In this document: one piece after another, positions 1 through 7,968 of the stretch | Position numbering within the stretch: position 1 is the first letter of the stretch | Layout: each line of letters opens with the position of its first letter | NCBI RefSeq assembly: GCF_023197165.1 | Contig: NZ_JALPRD010000022.1 | Coordinates: 1 to 34,896 of the forward strand | DNA length: 34,896 nt | Direction of reading: 5' to 3' | Origin: Sphingopyxis sp. MSC1_008 | GTDB lineage: Bacteria > Pseudomonadota > Alphaproteobacteria > Sphingomonadales > Sphingomonadaceae | Notes under the pieces: model-generated | The model's database searches: none | Seen by the model: the letters and a program-made list of their open reading frames with translations, nothing else | What the model was told of the DNA's origin: nothing | Position numbers and translations under genes: made by a program

Positions 1-1
1 G

Positions 2-44
2 CGGTCTCTCAGTCACCGGCGTCCAGACAGTCGTCCAGCAATGG
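2..44. repeat. Left perfect 43-bp terminal inverted repeat core
   Basis: This block is identical to the reverse complement of 34853-34895. The single base outside it differs between the two ends (G here; T when the right end is complemented). It does not resemble the Tn3, Tn7 or Mu end sequences I know, and no target duplication can be tested because the window stops here. It lies 135 bp beyond the stop codon of the left DUF6894 gene, against 135 bp on the right, so the spacing is conserved while the spacer sequence is not. Confidence 0.9.
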
Positions 45-179
45 CGATAGCTTACCGGGATTAACCGCGGGCATATTAATCTATGTGAGTCTTATCGAAA
101 CGCTCAACTGATCGATACTTACATTGCGAACTATGTTCAGGAGCGGAAAATGTCTTCCTCACATCTGCATAGAAGCCTC

Positions 180-425
180 TCATGGCATGACAATGCTGAG
201 CGCATCTGTAAACGCCAGCGAGTACACGGTGTGGCCGGCTTCATTCTCGGCATCGATGTGAAAGCGAAGATCGAGCACACCGAGGTCCCGAACCTGCCCC
301 GCCATGACATCGCGTGCACTCTTGACCACGGCTTTCCGGACCGCATCCATATCGGGATAGTCGATGCCCTCTTCGTCGAGCACCTCATCGGTTCCATCGC
401 GCAAATGCAGAAAATATCGGGCCAT
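180..425 (-). CDS. DUF6894 family protein (left copy)
   Basis: This is an 81-residue cytosolic protein of unknown function. It starts MARYFLHLRDG and contains DEEGIDYPDMDAVR, the pattern of the DUF6894 family common in Sphingomonadales and Rhizobiales. The ATG at 425 is chosen because GAGGAG lies six bases upstream; an upstream GTG would add ten residues but has no better site. The gene reads outward toward the left end. Its product matches 69 of 81 residues (85%) of the protein at 34472-34717, which sits in mirror position at the other end. Nothing in it suggests a transposase or recombinase. Confidence is good for the family and nil for the function. Confidence 0.85.
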   Translation of the reverse strand: MARYFLHLRDGTDEVLDEEGIDYPDMDAVRKAVVKSARDVMAGQVRDLGVLDLRFHIDAENEAGHTVYSLAFTDALSIVMP

Positions 426-532
426 GACGGGCTCCTCGCGAACAGGCGGGAGCACGGTCGACTCTCAGCCGCCGAGGCCCTGAAAAAATGCTCGACGATG
501 ACTTGATGGTAGCTACGCTGGAAATCGCGGCA

Positions 533-545
533 CTAACATAGGTTA
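533..545 (-). promoter_or_regulatory. Palindromic motif TAACCTATGTTAG upstream of DUF6894
   Basis: On the minus strand this reads TAACCTATGTTAG, one of four sites in the window fitting TAACNYATGTTRG (others at 875-887, 19856-19868 and 34356-34368). It lies about 107 bp before the DUF6894 start and marks the inner limit of the inverted repeat. An operator or part of a promoter is an inference. Confidence 0.4.
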
Positions 546-630
546 GCGGGTCAGGTCCGCCCGCCCGCGGGGTGGCGGTTAGCTCCCTCAACAGACGGCA
601 GGCCGCTTATCATGCTGCCACGGACGGATT

Positions 631-774
631 TTACGAATCGACGGCCGACTGCGTATCCGCCGGATCCCGGCTGGCGGCGATCAACTTGTCCTTCGCGATA
701 TGAACCCCAAGGATCACAGCGAGGATACAGCCGGTTGCGGCAAGTAATGGCCAGATCTGGTCGAGAATATCCAT
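631..774 (-). CDS. Small single-pass membrane protein (47 aa)
   Basis: A 47-codon frame begins MDILDQIWPLLAATG. It has one hydrophobic segment (about residues 8-26, WPLLAATGCILAVILGVHI) followed by a charged tail ending TQSAVDS and a TAA stop. GAGG lies six bases before the ATG. Its layout (short N-terminus, one membrane helix, charged C-terminal tail) resembles the protein at 16215-16388. I do not recognise a family. It stands alone between the left repeat arm and the porin gene. The ribosome-binding site and clean membrane segment support it; its small size keeps confidence moderate. Confidence 0.5.
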   Translation of the reverse strand: MDILDQIWPLLAATGCILAVILGVHIAKDKLIAASRDPADTQSAVDS

Positions 775-868
775 GATGAACCTCGAATTCAATTTGCGCT
801 GGCCGGCTGCGGCCAGGGTGCGGCAAGGAGGCCGCTACCGAACCCAAAGCTATGCTTCGCAGATGCAG

Positions 869-887
869 CGGCCATAACGCATGTTGG
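869..887. promoter_or_regulatory. Copy of the TAACNYATGTTRG motif
   Basis: The stretch CGGCCATAACGCATGTTGG is the same as 19850-19868 except for one C/T difference. It contains the 13-base core shared with both repeat arms. It lies in the 242-bp gap beyond the 3' end of the porin gene, and no gene starts just downstream on the plus strand, so its role is unclear. Confidence 0.35.
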
Positions 888-1016
888 GAAATTGAAGGAT
901 TCCGCGGCGTGGTACAGCGCATGAAATCTGGTGATCGGATTCGTACCCGCGCCTGCAATGATTGGCATCTTCCGCTCGCCTTCGTCTCTCGCCACCGATC
1001 CCCGCTGATCGGTTCC

Positions 1017-2342
1017 TCAGAAAGTGACCGTGGCATTAAAGGAACTATAGAGCGTGTCCCCGCCCGCCGTCGCATTGGGTGCGTCGCGCAGGAACCGGCC
1101 CTTGGAGAGATAGAGGCCGTTCCATTCGAGGCGCAGTCGTTTAGGGATCAGCCAGTAACGCACACGCGCTTCAATCTGATGCCCGGCGAACCGGCCGGTG
1201 CCGCCCGTCGCGTCGCGCACTCCAGTCGTGGAGAAGCCGTCGAAGCGCGATGCCAGCCAGAGCGGCCTGTAGGCGGCGAAGGCATCGAGCCTCTTTGTCG
1301 GCGCGACCTCGAGACGAATGCCGGGCGCGAGCAGATTCGTGCGGCCGACGGCGTTATACAGGCCGGCGGGCGCCAGATCGCTCCGCCGCATGCCGAACAA
1401 AGTGTCGAAACGGCCGAACTTGCCGCCGAGGCCGTCGCCGCTGGCATAGTCGAACTCGAGCGAGAGGTGCGGCGACCAGGGTTGGGCGAACGTATAACCG
1501 GCTTCGAGATGCGCGAACCACGCCGATACGTCGAGCCTGGGGGCTGTTGGCGCGATCGAGGCGCTGAGCGATCCGAACTGGTAGATGGTCTCGCTCTCGA
1601 AGTCCGCCCGTCCGGGGGCGGGGTCGCGGTAAATGCGCAGGCCCACGGTATCGAGCGAGCGATCACGCGTAACAAGCTTCGGCGAATCCCGTTCGCCCAG
1701 ATGATAATAGGAGAGTTCGACCGCGCTGCGCTTGCCAGCGAGCTTCTTCGTCGCGAGGCCGCCCCACAGCACCAGGTCGAAATTCTCGCGGTCGAATCTG
1801 ACACGATTGTCGACGATATCAGCACGGTTGTCGGGCAGGCGCACTTGCGGGAGCACATAGATCAGCGTTGCGGACAGATCGCCTTTCAGGCCGAGGTCGG
1901 CGCGAATGCCGGTGTAGCCGTTCGTCGTGTTGCGATAATCGTCGGCTGCGACCAGCCGCCGCGATCCGAGGTTGAGCGTGAACCGGCCCGCCTGAAGGCC
2001 GAGCTTGGTGCCTGATCCGAAGGCGTCCGGTACGTCATAGCCGATATAGGCTTGTACCAGCTCGAGCGTGTTGACCTCATTGGTCGTGATCGGCGTTCCG
2101 GCCTCGCCGCCGTGGACGCGGCTGTCGTAAAGTTCGGCGCCGAGCCGCAGCTGCCCGGTGCGATATTCGCCGGTGAAGATCGTTCGGATGTTCAGCAGAT
2201 CGTCCGCTTCATTGAACCCGGTACGCGGTTGCCCGTCGATCGTTTCATAACGGATTCGCGAGCTGCCGCTGAGGGTCAGGCCGTCTTCGGCATAGGCGGG
2301 TGTCGATGAAAGCAGCAGCACCACTAAAGAGAAACGCTTCAA
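1017..2342 (-). CDS. Alginate-export (AlgE-like) outer membrane porin
   Basis: This 441-residue protein is predicted to be an outer-membrane beta-barrel of the alginate export family, which in sphingomonads often serves as a general porin rather than an alginate channel. The N-terminus MKRFSLVVLLLSSTPAYA is a signal peptide cleaved after AYA. Mature features typical of the family include SGSSRIRYETIDGQPR near the start, LQAGRFTLNLGSRRLVAADD in the middle, many alternating aromatic and polar strands, and a final FNATVTF whose terminal Phe is the barrel-assembly signal. I chose the TTG at 2342, where GGAGG lies five bases upstream and the signal peptide starts cleanly; the longer frame to 2384 would place charged residues ahead of it. 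It appears monocistronic. The transported substrate is unknown. Confidence 0.85.
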   Translation of the reverse strand: MKRFSLVVLLLSSTPAYAEDGLTLSGSSRIRYETIDGQPRTGFNEADDLLNIRTIFTGEYRTGQLRLGAELYDSRVHGGEAGTPITTNEVNTLELVQAYIGYDVPDAFGSGTKLGLQAGRFTLNLGSRRLVAADDYRNTTNGYTGIRADLGLKGDLSATLIYVLPQVRLPDNRADIVDNRVRFDRENFDLVLWGGLATKKLAGKRSAVELSYYHLGERDSPKLVTRDRSLDTVGLRIYRDPAPGRADFESETIYQFGSLSASIAPTAPRLDVSAWFAHLEAGYTFAQPWSPHLSLEFDYASGDGLGGKFGRFDTLFGMRRSDLAPAGLYNAVGRTNLLAPGIRLEVAPTKRLDAFAAYRPLWLASRFDGFSTTGVRDATGGTGRFAGHQIEARVRYWLIPKRLRLEWNGLYLSKGRFLRDAPNATAGGDTLYSSFNATVTF

Positions 2343-2624
2343 GCAAACCTCCTCATCCCCGCGTCGGCGGAGACCAAAAGGCAACGCTTGAGCGCACGCT
2401 GCGCTTGACCGGGAGGTTGCTTCGTCCCGGTGGCGCCGATGTAGATTGCTCGAACGATGATGACAAGCCGTTGAGCCTCTCGCGGCCCTGTCCCATGAGA
2501 AGAGGTCTGTTGGAGAGCTCTCGGGAAAGTCCGCTTCACCTCAATCCCGCCCGAAAAGCTGACAGACGTTATCGGCCAATTCCGGAGATAAATTGGACTG
2601 GTTTAGGAATAGGCAGAAAGTGCC

Positions 2625-2650
2625 GGAACTTGCGTTTGCTGACCAACGTT
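2625..2650 (+). promoter_or_regulatory. Probable EcfG general-stress promoter (GGAAC-N17-CGTT)
   Basis: GGAAC at 2625-2629 and CGTT at 2647-2650 are separated by 17 bases, an exact match to the EcfG sigma-factor consensus of alphaproteobacteria. It faces the response regulator gene, and transcription would begin about 60-70 bp before the preferred GTG at 2724. Confidence 0.65.
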
Positions 2651-2723
2651 TAGTTTCTGTCCAAAGCGCAGTGGAGTGCGGGCCCCTTCGGGCTCGCTGA
2701 GTGGGCGTTGGCGGGGACCAAAG

Positions 2724-3113
2724 GTGGGTGCACAGACGATACTCGTCGTCGAGGACGAATTCCTGATCAGGTTTATGCTGGCCGATAGCTTGCGGGACAT
2801 CGGTTATGAGGTGTTGGAAGCGGCGGACGGAGAAGAGGGGTTCGACATTCTGAGTTCTGGTCAGCTTGTCGATCTCTTGGTCACCGATGTCCGGATGCCC
2901 GGCGGCATCGACGGCATGGAACTGACGCGGCGCTCGAAATCGCTGGCGCCCGGTCGTCCGGTTATCGTCTGCTCAGCTCATCTGTTCAGATCGGAGTCCC
3001 ATCCGGCCGACGAATTTCTCGCAAAACCTTACACGGTCGCCGAACTCGCCAATGCGATTGCGCGGCTGATTGGAGATCCATGGCAGAAAAGCTCCCAGAC
3101 CCACAGTGCCTGA
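2724..3113 (+). CDS. Single-domain response regulator (REC)
   Basis: The protein is a stand-alone receiver domain of about 129 residues with no output domain. All receiver landmarks are present: the acidic pair in LVVEDEF, the phospho-acceptor Asp in LLVTDVRMPG, the Ser in VIVCSAH and the Lys in FLAKPYT. It should therefore be phosphorylatable and act as a phosphate shuttle or sink. I prefer the GTG at 2724, just before the first strand and with a GGGGA stretch upstream; a GTG at 2676 would add 16 unlike residues. The next gene starts inside its last 34 bases, so the two are translationally coupled. An EcfG-type promoter lies just upstream, suggesting stress control. Confidence 0.85.
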   Translation: MGAQTILVVEDEFLIRFMLADSLRDIGYEVLEAADGEEGFDILSSGQLVDLLVTDVRMPGGIDGMELTRRSKSLAPGRPVIVCSAHLFRSESHPADEFLAKPYTVAELANAIARLIGDPWQKSSQTHSA

Positions 3114-3484
3114 TCGTTGCAGACGCCGACGTCCTGATCCGTAACGCGCTCGCTGAATATCTCCGGCACTGTGGCTACAAGGTCTTCGAGGCGGCAACGT
3201 CGGACGAGGTCATCATCGCGCTCGAAGAAGGTGCGGTAAAGATCGACGCACTGCTGGCCGACGCACAGCTGACCGGTCGATATAATGCATTCGAATTGCG
3301 CCTATGGGTCAAGGATCACTTTCCCGATGTCGAAATTGTGCTGGCTGGCAGCATCGATTCGGCCGCAAAAGCGGCGGGCCATTTGTGCGACGAGGGACCC
3401 CATCTCCAAAGGCCCTATGATCCTGAGAGTGTGGCAGCGCATATCAAGCGGCTTCTGGCTGCGACCCGGCGTCAGGACCGCTAG
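3080..3484 (+). CDS. Degenerate receiver-domain protein
   Basis: This 134-residue protein has the fold pattern of a receiver. It keeps an acidic patch (IVADADV) and the Asp of LLADAQLTG, but the invariant Lys is replaced by Arg in LQRPYD, and the switch position is a Ser in LAGSID. GGAG lies four bases before the ATG at 3080. It overlaps the preceding REC gene by 34 bases in another frame, so the pair is probably made together and may interact. Whether it can be phosphorylated is uncertain; many such variants work as phosphorylation-independent partners. No output domain is present. The gene ends at TAG 3484. Confidence 0.75.
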   Translation: MAEKLPDPQCLIVADADVLIRNALAEYLRHCGYKVFEAATSDEVIIALEEGAVKIDALLADAQLTGRYNAFELRLWVKDHFPDVEIVLAGSIDSAAKAAGHLCDEGPHLQRPYDPESVAAHIKRLLAATRRQDR

Positions 3485-4480
3485 AGCGTTCAGGTGCTTC
3501 AAAAGAGCCGTCGGCTTTGCCGCAATGTCGTTTAGAGACCGGACGGTCGTTTAGCGGCCAATATCGGCCTGTATCGATTTATTTCATTCGTGCCTGCAAA
3601 TGTTCCATCCCAGTGGACAGGGTGCTTGAATTCGCATCACAATCACGTTTGTCGCAACATCGGATGGCTTTGAGCGGCGCCGGACCTGGCAGGCTTATCC
3701 AGATCTTCGCTCCGACCTGCAGGCGTGCATACGTCACCACGCGGAAACACGTTTCCGAAATGCCGCACAGCGTCACATTAAATGGAGCCGCCCCGGCTCG
3801 CGGAGGCGAGCGGTGAAACGGACCACCATGCGTGCCGCACCGCGGCTGCGCGGCGGCCTCCCCGTCCCGGATCCTTCGATCAGTCTTCGTGGATTCGGTC
3901 GACCCCAGCTTTCTCTGTGAAATAGCACATGGCCGGCGAGGACAAGGTAGACGGCGCGTTCGAATTCTAGCAGAAAATGCGACGTACGGACGACGGCGGG
4001 AAAGGCGGCGGCCGGGACCAGCGACCGCCGCCCTGACGGTGCCGCGCGTGCGTGGGGGGCACAGGAGGCGCGACACCTTCAACAATACGGCGCAGTGTGT
4101 AATGCGATGGCTAACAGATCGTTAATTTCCGGCTTGTTTGCGTCGGGCTGAAGGCGCTGCGGTTGTAACGCGAGCTATGTCCCCTCGCCGCCGCGGAGAC
4201 GTCTGCTGTTCGGCTCGCGTCCATAGCGCCCGCTTCCTGCCGGAGACGTGAGACGGCAGGAAGCGTAGCTAACTGAATACGCTGCGTATCCAGCTCGGTT
4301 CCGTGTTCAACTCGCAAATCATGAAAGCATTTGCCTTCAGCGACTGAGGCCGAGGAATCGCATCATATTTCTCCTGGCCGGCCGGCGTGCGGCGGGCTCG
4401 GCATCTTTTTCCCGGGCAGGCAACGGCACCAAATCGGACGGCGAACGTTAGATGCCGAAAGTCACAAGTTAGAGGTGGAT
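3485..4480. other. 996-bp stretch without a convincing gene
   Basis: Open frames here (for example 3517-3816 and 3832-4125) have no family resemblance and no ribosome-binding site. Two structured elements stand out. At 3742-3757 CGGAAAC-AC-GTTTCCG forms a 7-bp inverted repeat of operator size. At 4231-4265 a perfect 12-bp stem (CGCTTCCTGCCG with its complement) encloses an 11-base loop but lacks a T-run, so it is not a standard terminator. The region may hold the kaiC control region or decayed genes. Confidence 0.5.
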
Positions 4481-5920
4481 ATGAGCGATTTTCCAACACG
4501 AGAGACGGTAAGTTCGGGCATCGAAGGGCTCGATGAGATTTTGCGCGGCGGGCTGCCGGCGTCCAATCTCTATATTCTTCAAGGTGCGCCGGGGTCGGGC
4601 AAGACCACCGCTGCGCTTCAGTTTCTGCGGGCCGGCGTCGCCAAGGGCGAGCGATGCATTTACGTCAGCCTTTCCCAGACTGAAGCCGAGCTGAAGGCCA
4701 TCGCCCAGTCGCACGGCTGGTCGCTGGACGGTATTCGTATCGAAGAGCTTTCAGCCTCCGAATCCGTGAACGGCACGGCCGACCAAACGATCTTTCAGAC
4801 CGTGGAGCTGCGCCTCGACGAAACGCGCAAGGCGATCGAAAGCGCGATCGAGGAGCATCAGCCGGCGCGTCTGGTTTATGATTCGCTGCTTGAGATACGG
4901 CTTATCACGGGCGATTCGCCCCGGTTCCGCCGCGAACTCATTGCATTCAAGGCGTTTCTGGCGCAACGCAACGTCGTTGCATTGCTCCTCGACACCCAGA
5001 CGCAGGAGAATGACCGGTCGGGAGAGGAAGTCGACGGCATCGCGCACGGCGTGATCCGTTTCGACAAGTCGCTCGAGGAATATGGCGCGGTACGGCGCCG
5101 GGTCGAAATTTCCAAGATGCGGGGCGTGCCGATCGCGGACGGTTATCACGACATGGCGATCCGCGAAGGCGAAGGTGTCGTCGTCTTCCCGAGAATATTG
5201 GCGGGCGCCGCCGTGGGCCCCTCAAAGCCGCATCTGATCAAATCGGGCGTCGAAACGCTCGACGAGATGTTCGGCGGCGGGCAGGAAGCGGGCACGACAA
5301 CGCTCGTGATCGGGCAGGCCGGAACGGGCAAATCAACGATGGCGTCGCTATATGCGACGGCGGCGCTTAAGCGCGGTGAAAGCGTTGCCCTCTTCCTGTT
5401 CGAGGAGCGCATTGAGACCTTCTTCCGCCGGTCCGAGGGCCTCGGCATGGACCTGCGCCAGTTCCACGCCGATGGCCAGCTGATCATCAGCGATTTCAAC
5501 CCCAACGAGATTTCGCCGGGCGAGTTCGGGCAGATCGTGCAGAAGGCGGTGAGCGGAGAGAAAGTGCGCGTCGTCGTGATCGACAGCTTTACCGGATATC
5601 TCAACTCGCTGCCGCATCGCGATAAGGCAGTCCGCGACATCCAGTCGCTGCTCAAATATCTTGCCCGCGCCGGGGTGCTCACGATCCTGATCGTCGCGCA
5701 GCATGGCCTCCTCGGGCAGAATGTCGGCATCGACGTCGACGTGAGCTTTCTCGGCGATACCGTACTGCTGCTCCGCATCGCTGAACATGAAGGGCGACTG
5801 CGGCGAAGCATCTCAGTGGTGAAAAAACGGCATGGACCTCATGATCTCGATGTGCGCGAACTGTTCATTCAAAGTTCGGGGGTCACGGTCGTATCCTATA
5901 ATCCCATCCCGGAGGCGTGA
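4481..5920 (+). CDS. kaiC: KaiC-like two-domain RecA-fold ATPase
   Basis: This 479-residue protein has tandem KaiC/RecA domains. The first has Walker A GAPGSGKT at residues 35-42 and the second has GQAGTGKS at 278-285. The second keeps the catalytic Glu pair (LFEERIE), whereas the matching place in the first reads SLSQTE. At the site matching the cyanobacterial Ser431/Thr432 phosphosites I see VSFLGDT, so only the Ser seems kept. No kaiA or kaiB is visible, so a circadian oscillator is not implied; proteobacterial KaiC proteins of this type are linked to stress adaptation and often sit beside histidine kinases, as here. AGAGG lies close before the ATG at 4481. The kinase gene follows after 6 bp and the REC gene overlaps that, making a three-gene operon. 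Confidence 0.9.
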   Translation: MSDFPTRETVSSGIEGLDEILRGGLPASNLYILQGAPGSGKTTAALQFLRAGVAKGERCIYVSLSQTEAELKAIAQSHGWSLDGIRIEELSASESVNGTADQTIFQTVELRLDETRKAIESAIEEHQPARLVYDSLLEIRLITGDSPRFRRELIAFKAFLAQRNVVALLLDTQTQENDRSGEEVDGIAHGVIRFDKSLEEYGAVRRRVEISKMRGVPIADGYHDMAIREGEGVVVFPRILAGAAVGPSKPHLIKSGVETLDEMFGGGQEAGTTTLVIGQAGTGKSTMASLYATAALKRGESVALFLFEERIETFFRRSEGLGMDLRQFHADGQLIISDFNPNEISPGEFGQIVQKAVSGEKVRVVVIDSFTGYLNSLPHRDKAVRDIQSLLKYLARAGVLTILIVAQHGLLGQNVGIDVDVSFLGDTVLLLRIAEHEGRLRRSISVVKKRHGPHDLDVRELFIQSSGVTVVSYNPIPEA

Positions 5921-5926
5921 CGGCTC

Positions 5927-6994
5927 GTGCACCGGAATGAAGGTTCCCTCGACTGGGTGATGGTGCTGGCACCGTACAGGCGCGACGCTGATTATCTCGA
6001 ATCCCTACTCAGCGAGCACGGCTTGCTTGTCCGGCGCGCGGCAGATGCTGACGACCTTTGCCATCAGCTCGAAGAGCTCCCCGGTCTCATCGTGGCGACG
6101 CACGAAGCGCTGACCCCGGAGGTTCTGGAGATCGTGCACGCGCATCTGATCGGCCAGCCCGACTGGTCGGAACTGCCTATCGTGATCCTCCTGGACCGGG
6201 CCGCGCCCCAAACCCGCATCCGGGCCGAGCTTGCCAAGGTCTGGCCGGGATCGCGGCACATCTACTATCAGCGGCCGGTGGCGACCCTCGACCTTGTCAG
6301 CGGCGTTCAGTCGGCGTTGCTCGCGCGTCTGCGGCAGCGCGACGTGCGCGATCATATCGAGCGCGAGGTCGAGCTTCGCCACGAGCTCAATCACCGCGTG
6401 AAGAATATCCTGGCAAGCGTATCTTCGATCTTCGCGATGACGCGTCGCGGCGCCAAATCCCTCGACGACTTCGCCGAGGATTTTTCGGGTCGCCTGTTGG
6501 CGCTGGCCAATGTCCATACCGCCGTTTTCGAAATGGACGGGGAGTCGCTGGATCTCGCGCATGTCGCGGACTTGACCTTCAGACCCTATCGCTCGGGCAA
6601 TCAAAGCCGGATTGCCGCCACCGGTCCATCGGTCACGCTTGGCCGAGACGCCGCGACCACGCTCGCGCTCTGCTTCCACGAACTGGCAACAAATGCGCTC
6701 AAATATGGCGCATTGTCGGTTCCGGAGGGTCTTGTCGGGCTCGACTGGACCGTGTCGCCCGCCGACGGGCTGCTCTCGATCCGGTGGGTCGAACGGGGTG
6801 GCCCGCCGGTGACGGCACCCTCGCGAACGGGCTACGGAACGCGATACCTCACTGCTGCGCTGCGCAACCTGTTCGGCACCGTCCCGACCATTGCCTACCG
6901 ACCGCAAGGACTGGAATTTGCCGTGTCGGGTCTTTTATCGCGTCCGTCACTGAACCCTGCCGCTCATGGTGTGTTGAATAGGCATGACCCATGA
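5927..6994 (+). CDS. HWE-family histidine kinase with N-terminal pseudo-receiver
   Basis: This is a 355-residue soluble kinase with no membrane segment. Residues 10-130 look like a receiver fold, but the phospho-Asp region reads LIVATHEAL and the Lys is Arg (YYQRPV), so it is likely a sensor or docking domain only. The catalytic half has the H-box ELNHRVKN with His156, an N-box HELATNALKYG with Asn256, the Trp-x-Glu signature in IRWVERGG, and a lid GYGTRYL, all typical of HWE/HisKA_2 kinases. The GTG at 5927 follows GGAGG at 5911 inside the end of kaiC. Its 3' end overlaps the REC gene by 11 bases. The arrangement suggests that KaiC, the kinase and the REC protein form one signalling pathway. 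Confidence 0.88.
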   Translation: MHRNEGSLDWVMVLAPYRRDADYLESLLSEHGLLVRRAADADDLCHQLEELPGLIVATHEALTPEVLEIVHAHLIGQPDWSELPIVILLDRAAPQTRIRAELAKVWPGSRHIYYQRPVATLDLVSGVQSALLARLRQRDVRDHIEREVELRHELNHRVKNILASVSSIFAMTRRGAKSLDDFAEDFSGRLLALANVHTAVFEMDGESLDLAHVADLTFRPYRSGNQSRIAATGPSVTLGRDAATTLALCFHELATNALKYGALSVPEGLVGLDWTVSPADGLLSIRWVERGGPPVTAPSRTGYGTRYLTAALRNLFGTVPTIAYRPQGLEFAVSGLLSRPSLNPAAHGVLNRHDP

Positions 6995-7346
6995 CGTTGC
7001 GCCGCTGCGCATATTCTACCTCGAAGACAATCCGCTGATCATCTTTCATGTTGAGGCCATGATCGAGGACCTCGGTCACATATTTGCGGGTTCGGCAGAC
7101 AGCTTCTCAGAGCTGAAGCAGATCATCAATGCTCATGAAATCGACGGCGCGCTCGTCGACATCGATTTGGCCGACGGTCGGACCGGCCCTACCGCTGCAG
7201 CTTGGCTGCGCGAGCAAGGCATTCCCGTTCTCTTCGTGACCGGGCAGGAAACGATTGCGGCCGAATATGGCGCAGCCCTCGGGCTCGTTCGCAAGCCGGT
7301 CGCCGCAGCTGACCTCGCGGATAAACTGGAACTGTTCCGGCGTTAG
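6984..7346 (+). CDS. Single-domain response regulator (REC)
   Basis: This 120-residue stand-alone receiver is probably the direct phosphorylation target of the overlapping HWE kinase. It shows an acidic pair (YLEDNPL), the phospho-Asp in ALVDIDLADG, Thr in LFVTGQE and Lys in LVRKPVA. There is no output domain, so it must pass the signal on by protein contact, as is common for partners of HWE kinases. The 11-base overlap with the kinase frame indicates translational coupling. The gene closes the kaiC operon; I see no clear terminator after it. Confidence 0.88.
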   Translation: MTHDVAPLRIFYLEDNPLIIFHVEAMIEDLGHIFAGSADSFSELKQIINAHEIDGALVDIDLADGRTGPTAAAWLREQGIPVLFVTGQETIAAEYGAALGLVRKPVAAADLADKLELFRR

Positions 7347-7442
7347 CTGGCATCGCCTGCTTCCCTTTCCCCGCTGCGGCTGCCCGTTTGGCGGCTCACC
7401 AGTTTTGCCTAAGAAGCTGGTTTCTTGTTCATAGCTTTGAAA

Positions 7443-7703
7443 CTAGCTCGCATCCGTCATCGGGATGACGTCGGCGCCTGTTCCCGATGTGCCCGATGCC
7501 GCCGCCAACATCTTGTCGTGTTCCATGAAGACGCGCTCAATTTCCTCCCGCTTTTCGAAGAGCAGTTTCGCTACGCCCGCGGTCATGCCGCCTTCCTCGC
7601 CAACGCGACCGAGAACGCCGGCGAGATCCGCCAGCGTGGCCTTCTCCGGCGTTAAGTGCAATCCGCCCTTGCTATCACGGTAGGCGGTGCATTCGGTAGC
7701 CAT
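7443..7703 (-). CDS. Hypothetical protein (86 aa)
   Basis: The ATG at 7703 has GGAGG five bases upstream, a strong site, and gives MATECTAYRDSKGGLHLTPEKATLADL. The frame could be extended upstream to 7805, but that part overlaps the probable promoter. The protein is soluble and mixed alpha-helical, with a charged stretch FEKREEIERVFMEHDKML and a low-complexity GTSGTG end. I do not recognise a family. A near-consensus EcfG-type site 32 bp upstream suggests stress induction. It converges with the kaiC operon. Confidence 0.65.
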   Translation of the reverse strand: MATECTAYRDSKGGLHLTPEKATLADLAGVLGRVGEEGGMTAGVAKLLFEKREEIERVFMEHDKMLAAASGTSGTGADVIPMTDAS

Positions 7704-7735
7704 GGAATCCTCCAGCGCGATTTCGCCGCGATCAA

Positions 7736-7760
7736 AACGCGCGAGTGCGCCAAATGCTCC
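7736..7760 (-). promoter_or_regulatory. Possible EcfG-like promoter (GGAGC-N16-CGTT)
   Basis: On the minus strand GGAGC (7760-7756) and CGTT (7739-7736) are spaced by 16 bases, one mismatch from GGAAC-N16-CGTT. The distance from CGTT to the start codon at 7703 is 32 bases, the same as for the exact EcfG site before the DUF1206 gene. Confidence 0.35.
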
Positions 7761-7968
7761 CGCATCGACGGTATGGGTTAGTGAAAACTCGTACCGGACG
7801 ACCACGTCAGCTCAATGGGCCAAACGCCGACGGACCGGTGTCGGCCATTTTTGACTGCAATCCGACTTCTTCGGGCCCCGATTGTGGGCCGACGCCCTGC
7901 GAAGAGTGTACAAGGAAGCGTGCGCGGCTTCGACATGCGAGATTGGTGCTGAAACCACCTGGCCGAAA

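Larger units (their letters stand above)
1..550. repeat. Left arm of a ~550-bp terminal inverted repeat
   Basis: The first 550 bases are an imperfect inverted copy of 34351-34896. Seen directly: bases 2-44 match the reverse complement of 34853-34895 without a mismatch (43 bp), beginning CGGTCTCTCAGTCACC. Bases 67-91 match 34806-34830 with one mismatch. Bases 45-66 and roughly 92-179 are diverged. The match resumes over the DUF6894 gene (180-425) and its leader, and stops abruptly at the CCCGCTAAC block (542-550 on this strand). Such uneven conservation suggests that the outermost blocks are under selection or were recently homogenised. Possible identities: end of a mobile or invertible element, terminus of a linear replicon, or a contig edge inside a dispersed repeat. 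Confidence 0.9.

Noticed and set aside
852..2015. Long plus-strand open frame (387 codons) opposite the porin gene
   Set aside because: It is antisense to a clear signal-peptide porin, has no family pattern, and arises from GC-rich codon bias.
4285..4298. GGAAC-N16-CGTA on the minus strand as an EcfG promoter
   Set aside because: The -10 element is mismatched and no minus-strand gene lies downstream.
6005..6907. 300-codon minus-strand frame opposite the HWE kinase
   Set aside because: It is a shadow of a well-supported kinase gene.
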